This document shows positions 43,991-48,489 of a stretch of 48,489 nt of DNA, piece after piece. Source of the stretch: Lachnospiraceae bacterium. GTDB lineage: Bacteria > Bacillota > Clostridia > Lachnospirales > Lachnospiraceae. Position numbers and translations under genes: made by a program. The stretch's first letter is position 1. Each line of letters opens with the position of its first letter. A model generated the notes under the pieces. The model saw only the letters and a program-made list of their open reading frames with translations, made no database searches and had not been told where the DNA came from. The DNA lies in assembly GCA_024681985.1 (NCBI GenBank), contig JAIKZU010000004.1, positions 1 to 48,489 of the forward strand, written 5' to 3'.

Positions 43991-45719
43991 AGGAATGACC
44001 ATAAAAAAGCATATGGAAACAGAGCCCCTAAAGGTCCGGGACCTGTTGCGGTTTCGGCTGGAAAGTATTGCGCCTGTGGATGCTTTTGTGTTTGTTCTCT
44101 GTTCTCTGGTGGCGCTGGGACTGTCTCTTTTGGTGCCGGTGATGATCCGGGCCTTGACGGGGGAGGTGCTGGAAAGGGGAAGCCTTCTTTTGCTTATGGG
44201 AGTGGGAGTGGTGCTCCTTTCTTCCGCTCTGTTTGAAGAACTCATAAAGATCCCCAAGTCTCTGGCGGGACTTCGTCTCCGGAGAAAGACCAAAAACGCT
44301 TTGGAGGAAACTCTTATGCGTCGGGTCCTAAACCTGCCCATCGATGTGGCAAAACGTTATCCGGTGGGAGAATTGAAAAAACGAATGGAGGATGCGGCAG
44401 AACTTTCCGATGTGGGGATGGATACAGCCATTGCTTTAAGCACCGGGATCTTTACCGCAGCCGCTTTTTTTATCCAGATGCTGCATTTTGAAGTCCATTT
44501 GGTGGCACCGGCTTTTTTGATCCTGGGAGTGACCATAGTCCTTACGGTAATCAATGCCCGTGCCCTCACCGGACAGAAAGCAAAGATCCAGCGGTCGGAA
44601 GCGGATCTAAGCGGTGTGGAGCTGGAGATGCTTTCCGCCCTGACAAAACTCAAGCAGACCGGAGCCGGAGAGAGAGCATACCACCGTTGGGAAGAAAAGT
44701 TTTTAAAAAATGTAAAGGATACCTATGCGCCCCCGGTTTTCCTTCGCGTCATGCCGGTGTGCATCACCGCCGTTAAACTTTTAGGTACGTTGCTTTTATA
44801 CGCGGCAGCAGCATCATGGGGCACGAAGACTGCGGACTATCTGGCGTTTTTGGCTGCTTACGGCGGCATGACCGCCGCTCTTTTGTCCCTTACGGAGTTG
44901 TCCGGAAAGATCGCGGAGATCCCCTCGCTATATGAGATGGCCTCTCCCATTTTAGATGTGGCACTACCGAAGGAAGCAGAACGGCCACCGGTAGAACCTC
45001 TTAAGGGAGACATTAGCATACGGGATTTAAGCTTTTCCTATGTGCCGGGGATCCCGGTGATCCGGGGACTGAATCTGGATATATCTGCCGGCGAATGCAT
45101 CGGTATTGCCGGGGCTACGGGCTGCGGAAAGACCACCCTGGTCCGTCTGCTTTTGGGACTTTTGACCCCTTCGGAGGGGAGCATCGCCTATGACGGTGCC
45201 GATATGAAAAATCTGGATAAAACTACCCTTCGCCGACAGATGGGGACGGTGATGCAGGACGGATTTTTGATGGCGGACGATATCCGCTCCAATGTGGCGC
45301 TGACCCGGCCGGAAGCTTCAGATGAGGAGATATGGGAAGCTCTGGATGCCGTGGGGATGAAAGACTATATCGAAGAGCTGCCACCGGGACTGGATACCCA
45401 AATCTACGAAAACGCCGGCGGTTTTTCCGGAGGGGAAAAAGCCAGACTCATGATCGCCCGGGCACTTTTGAACAAGCCGAGGATCCTGCTTTTGGACGAG
45501 GCCACAGGACCTTTGGATGTCAGGACGGAGCGAAGGGTGATGGATGCCGTCAAAGGTTATGGGGGAACAAAGATCATCGTGGCGCACCGCCTGTCAGCCT
45601 TAAAAAACTGCGACCGGATCTGTTATATGGAAAAAGGTTGCATAAAAGAGTGCGGAACCTTTGAAGAATTAGTGCAAAATGACAGAAAATTTGCTAGAAT
45701 GGTAAAAGGGCAATTTTGA
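43980..45719 (+). CDS. Second NHLP-type ABC transporter subunit (permease/ATPase)
   Basis: A 579-residue half transporter with six spans (about 35-310) and an ATPase domain: Walker A IAGATGCGKTTLVRLL, signature GFSGGEKARLMIARA, Walker B ILLLDEATGPLD and the histidine of IIVAHRLSALK. No peptidase domain. It lacks the long N-terminal extension found in some NHLP second subunits. It starts inside the end of the C39-ABC gene (ATG 43980, stop at 43990), so the pair is translationally coupled and probably forms a heterodimer. No membrane-fusion (HlyD-like) gene is seen in the window. ATG 43995, preceded by AGAGGA, is an alternative start. Confidence 0.9.
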   Translation: MNHRGMTIKKHMETEPLKVRDLLRFRLESIAPVDAFVFVLCSLVALGLSLLVPVMIRALTGEVLERGSLLLLMGVGVVLLSSALFEELIKIPKSLAGLRLRRKTKNALEETLMRRVLNLPIDVAKRYPVGELKKRMEDAAELSDVGMDTAIALSTGIFTAAAFFIQMLHFEVHLVAPAFLILGVTIVLTVINARALTGQKAKIQRSEADLSGVELEMLSALTKLKQTGAGERAYHRWEEKFLKNVKDTYAPPVFLRVMPVCITAVKLLGTLLLYAAAASWGTKTADYLAFLAAYGGMTAALLSLTELSGKIAEIPSLYEMASPILDVALPKEAERPPVEPLKGDISIRDLSFSYVPGIPVIRGLNLDISAGECIGIAGATGCGKTTLVRLLLGLLTPSEGSIAYDGADMKNLDKTTLRRQMGTVMQDGFLMADDIRSNVALTRPEASDEEIWEALDAVGMKDYIEELPPGLDTQIYENAGGFSGGEKARLMIARALLNKPRILLLDEATGPLDVRTERRVMDAVKGYGGTKIIVAHRLSALKNCDRICYMEKGCIKECGTFEELVQNDRKFARMVKGQF

Positions 45720-45798
45720 GAAAATCCCTATCCGGAAGTTGCACTTGTGTTGCAGTGGCTGTGATAGGATGTGCATAGAATTAAGGAGGAGAAGTGCC

Positions 45799-46134
45799 AT
45801 GAAACAGATGGAGCGCTATATTAAAACCTTAACCCCCGAATTGCAGGCAAAGATGCGGGGGGCAAATACCGTAGAGGATGTCTTTCGTATAGCCCGACAG
45901 GAAAACATGGAACTTCCCGAGGAAGCGTTGGATTCCATATACGGTGGTTGCGGCACTTCCTATACATGGAAATACGAAGAATACTATAAATGCAGGATCT
46001 GTGACAGCAAGGTCAGCTTAAAGTCTGTGGGACATGATGGATTTCCCGATGTGTACTATTGCCCGAACTGCCTGACCACAAAGGACGAGACCGAGGTATA
46101 CCACTTCAGCCGCTCGTGGCAGGAGATCAAGTAA
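45799..46134 (+). CDS. Double-glycine precursor peptide with Nif11-like leader and CxxC/CxxC core
   Basis: A 111-residue secreted-peptide precursor directly downstream of the two exporter genes. The ATG at 45799 has AAGGAGGAG nine bases upstream. Residues 1-50 look like a Nif11-type leader: TPELQAKMRGANTVEDVFRI, then LPEEALDSIYGG ending in the double-glycine cleavage site used by C39 peptidases. The 61-residue remainder starts with cysteine and has C65, C68, C88 and C91 in two CxxC pairs (CRIC and CPNC) 19 residues apart, the spacing of a zinc ribbon rather than a typical bacteriocin. No modification enzyme is visible. The charge and tyrosine content are moderate. It could be a bacteriocin-like peptide, signal or structural peptide. 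Confidence 0.82.
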   Translation: MKQMERYIKTLTPELQAKMRGANTVEDVFRIARQENMELPEEALDSIYGGCGTSYTWKYEEYYKCRICDSKVSLKSVGHDGFPDVYYCPNCLTTKDETEVYHFSRSWQEIK

Positions 46135-46164
46135 GACGAGACATACAGATAGAGGAGAATTCCT

Positions 46165-48489
46165 TTGAAACATATGGGTTTTGGAAAAATATATAAGCGG
46201 ATCATCAGCATTATGCTTGCAGTTGCGCTGCTCTCGGGCAGCTTTTCTTCGACTTCATACGCAGCGGTGACCATTTCCCACAGTGAAAAGTCTACGAGCC
46301 TGGATCTTTTAATGGAAGTTGCTTCCGCAAACCTGGCCGTCTATGGTATGCAAACCACCAAAGAAAATGTTAAAAAAGCTCTTTTGGCAGCAGGCTATGA
46401 ACATGATCTTTTGCTCATCAGCGAAGACGAACGGGAGTCTTTTGAGGCATCTCTCACGGGATGGATCACTGTCGACAGTGACACAGAAGAGGATTCAGAG
46501 ATACCTCCCGCTAAGGTGGATCAGATTACTTCTGTTACCATTAACGATATCATCAATAAGCTGGTGGATCAGTACAATACCGCAAACGGTTGGGATATTG
46601 CGACAAAAGAACCCTTGCAGATCACTGATCCGGAGACGGGGAAGGTATCCCAGGGTTCCACCACAGCCAAGTATGTCACCTTTGATGCGGCCAAGGGATT
46701 ATCCTATGCCGGTTCGGTGCTGACCACCGGATATACCTACGGGGGGATGATGGTTGAGTATGTCCGTGAGAAGGATCCTTCCGTCAGAGTCATGTATAAC
46801 GACGATATCCTTTCGGCCATCAAGGAAAAAGTGACCACGGACACACCGGACGCCTCCATGTCGGATATCCTTTCTGCCGTACATGAGCAGGCACAGCTTG
46901 TCAGAGATACATATTCCAGCGGCACGGACAAGGACTACATAACCGAGTTTTTAGGCAAGCATGCCGTGACATATTTTGAATACACCGATGGCGGAGTCGA
47001 CGAAAGCAAGGTCCCGGCGGGAACCCTTTTTATCGGGACTTTTCTCATCGATGCCCAGACGGTAAATGACGTGTATTACCGTTACGCAAAGGACAGCATG
47101 GGCATGGCGAACCAGCCCATCATGTATTACAAATCCGAACTGGATGAAGGTCACTGGAAAGATATCGTTTCCGCAGTGGGACTGACGGATATCCTGCCTG
47201 CATCCGCCAACGTGGAAACTGCTGATCTGATGCGCCGCAACATCACCTGCGTCATCGGAAGTGACGGTATTCCCAGATACCCGGATGACGGAACGGAAGC
47301 GGATATCTTTACCATGTCAAATCCCTACGACATGGCGCAGGTACCGGAACTTTTACCTCTAAAGACACTTTTGGATTCCGGTGCCGTAAGCCAGAATACT
47401 TCCGATATATCCAACCGCTATGCGGCAGATGCGTTGTTCCGTTTTTTTAATTATGACGGATGCGGCGATAACGATTCCATGATGATCATCAGGAACAAAG
47501 CTTATCGGGATTATCTTTACGACCATTCGGATGCGGAGACCATCAAAAAAACCACCGGACCCAATCCCATCAAGCGGGCGGTGCCGGTAAACATCACACA
47601 GGAAGAGATGGATTACATCGTTTCCATGACCACACAGCAGTTAAAGCTGGAGTGTAACATGCCCCAGTGCGAGGATAAATACGCAGGGCACGGAGATGCT
47701 TTTTATGATCAGATCCTTGCCTGGGCAGAGTACTACGGGAACGATAAGTTCAAGATCAATAATACCTACGGTGGGAACGTATCCCATCCCTACATCTTTC
47801 CCATTGAGGATATGGCAGCCTCCGAATGGGAATTGGATAACCGGAGAGCCGATTGGAAGAACCCCCAGAGTTATATGATCATCATCAACGGCAAGATCGG
47901 AACCGATGATCAGAAAGCTTTTGTTGACAGATGGCTGAAAGACAGCACATATTTGGCTCCGGACAATATAACCTATACAATGAGCGGACAGTTTGCTGCC
48001 AATCACGGTGATAACATCAACGATATGTTTTACGCCTATACCGGGCTGAACTATTGGGGCGGAGATACTTCAACAAAATTCGAACTAGGCAGTAAATGGA
48101 ATGAGTTCTCCATCATGATCTACCACTTCATGGATTGGATGCGAAATATGTACGACATCCGAGACGAGGAAACGGATAAGACAGACCAGACTTTACGGGA
48201 ATTAAATGCGCTCTATCGTCAGAAGAGAGATATCGCAAATACAGTAGATGAAGAGGAAGAAGGAGAGGATGAGGAAAGCGAAGAAGCCAAAGCAGCCAGA
48301 GCAGCCAGAGCTACGGCCAGGGAAAATGCCAAGAACGAAGCAGATACGCTGATGCGGCTCATGAGCCGTGTGGATGCCACCCGGCGGGCTCGGATCTATT
48401 ACAACCTGGTCTACAATGAAAAGAATAACTACATCGTGGGACCCACGCTGCCCTACTTATTAAACCTTTTGGAAAACGGTATCGGCCCC
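46165..48489 (+). CDS. Large secreted protein of unknown function, open to right edge
   Basis: The frame beginning at TTG 46165 (AGAGGAG seven bases upstream; an in-frame ATG at 46174 is possible) has no stop in 775 codons and continues past the window. It starts with a signal peptide: MKHMGFGKIYKRIISIMLAV, followed by a hydrophobic core and SYAAV as a likely cleavage site. The mature part (ISHSEKSTSLDLLMEVASAN onward) is mixed alpha/beta. A charged segment near codons 695-725 alternates acidic (DEEEEGEDEESEE) and Ala/Arg-rich runs. I recognise no domain. It lies 30 bases after the precursor gene, and may be exported machinery, immunity or an effector of that locus. Confidence 0.82.
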   Translation, partial: MKHMGFGKIYKRIISIMLAVALLSGSFSSTSYAAVTISHSEKSTSLDLLMEVASANLAVYGMQTTKENVKKALLAAGYEHDLLLISEDERESFEASLTGWITVDSDTEEDSEIPPAKVDQITSVTINDIINKLVDQYNTANGWDIATKEPLQITDPETGKVSQGSTTAKYVTFDAAKGLSYAGSVLTTGYTYGGMMVEYVREKDPSVRVMYNDDILSAIKEKVTTDTPDASMSDILSAVHEQAQLVRDTYSSGTDKDYITEFLGKHAVTYFEYTDGGVDESKVPAGTLFIGTFLIDAQTVNDVYYRYAKDSMGMANQPIMYYKSELDEGHWKDIVSAVGLTDILPASANVETADLMRRNITCVIGSDGIPRYPDDGTEADIFTMSNPYDMAQVPELLPLKTLLDSGAVSQNTSDISNRYAADALFRFFNYDGCGDNDSMMIIRNKAYRDYLYDHSDAETIKKTTGPNPIKRAVPVNITQEEMDYIVSMTTQQLKLECNMPQCEDKYAGHGDAFYDQILAWAEYYGNDKFKINNTYGGNVSHPYIFPIEDMAASEWELDNRRADWKNPQSYMIIINGKIGTDDQKAFVDRWLKDSTYLAPDNITYTMSGQFAANHGDNINDMFYAYTGLNYWGGDTSTKFELGSKWNEFSIMIYHFMDWMRNMYDIRDEETDKTDQTLRELNALYRQKRDIANTVDEEEEGEDEESEEAKAARAARATARENAKNEADTLMRLMSRVDATRRARIYYNLVYNEKNNYIVGPTLPYLLNLLENGIGP

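Noticed and set aside
45739-45770. Promoter for the precursor peptide gene (TTGCAC / TAGGAT)
   Set aside because: The best boxes are about 20 bases apart and weak, so I could not support a promoter; read-through from the exporter genes remains possible.
46319-46723. 134-codon plus-strand frame
   Set aside because: It lies out of frame inside the 775-codon secreted-protein gene, with no ribosome site and unnatural composition (rich in R, S, P).
47641-48006. 121-codon minus-strand frame
   Set aside because: It is antisense to the secreted-protein gene and has no recognisable motif or start signal.

Overview
The window looks like chromosomal DNA of a Gram-positive anaerobe of the Clostridia, most likely family Lachnospiraceae (inference from protein types: DapL-route lysine genes, degenerate membrane GGDEF proteins, LacI-sensor/GGDEF fusions, YkuD L,D-transpeptidase, NHLP-type exporters; roughly half G+C, GGAGG-type ribosome sites, occasional TTG/GTG starts). 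I saw no rRNA, tRNA, CRISPR array or insertion sequence. Nearly every gene is on the + strand and no stretch above 300 bases lacks a gene.

Layout. 1-6124 is housekeeping: the end of NAD kinase, recN, guaB with a textbook promoter and terminator, a small anchored FnIII-like protein, a eukaryote-type HisA and dapF, closed by a strong terminator. 6294-16812 is a signalling block: a GNAT protein, a coiled-coil protein, four membrane proteins (three with eroded GGDEF domains), a second GNAT-like protein, and a 7TM hybrid histidine kinase carrying HisKA, HATPase, receiver and HPt domains. 16900-27504 is mixed: dapL, a GNAT fusion, a palindromic 43-codon element, an AAA protein with a damaged P-loop, topB, a hexapeptide acyltransferase, a lone minus-strand membrane protein with a perfect operator-like palindrome in its leader, hslO and nadE. 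27529-34058 holds a soluble sensor-diguanylate cyclase, an L,D-transpeptidase overlapping hisC, a COG2426 membrane protein and a CapA-type protein.

Two regions are the best candidates for something undescribed. 34151-41702 is a six-gene run: a SARP-like regulator without a complete receiver, an anchored small protein, a 622-residue protein whose N-terminus resembles a module I associate with contractile-injection/phage-tail-like loci, a membrane pseudokinase, a four-TM protein with a complete but catalytically dead class III cyclase-like domain, and a membrane MORN-repeat protein. It looks like a catalytically silent membrane scaffold or sensor. 41813-48489 is an NHLP-type peptide export locus: a C39 peptidase-ABC, a partner ABC, a 111-residue precursor with a Nif11-like double-glycine leader and an unusual CxxC/CxxC (zinc-ribbon-like) core, and a large secreted protein whose reading frame is open for 775 codons to the right edge.

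Function calls rest on motif reading only; no database search was run.
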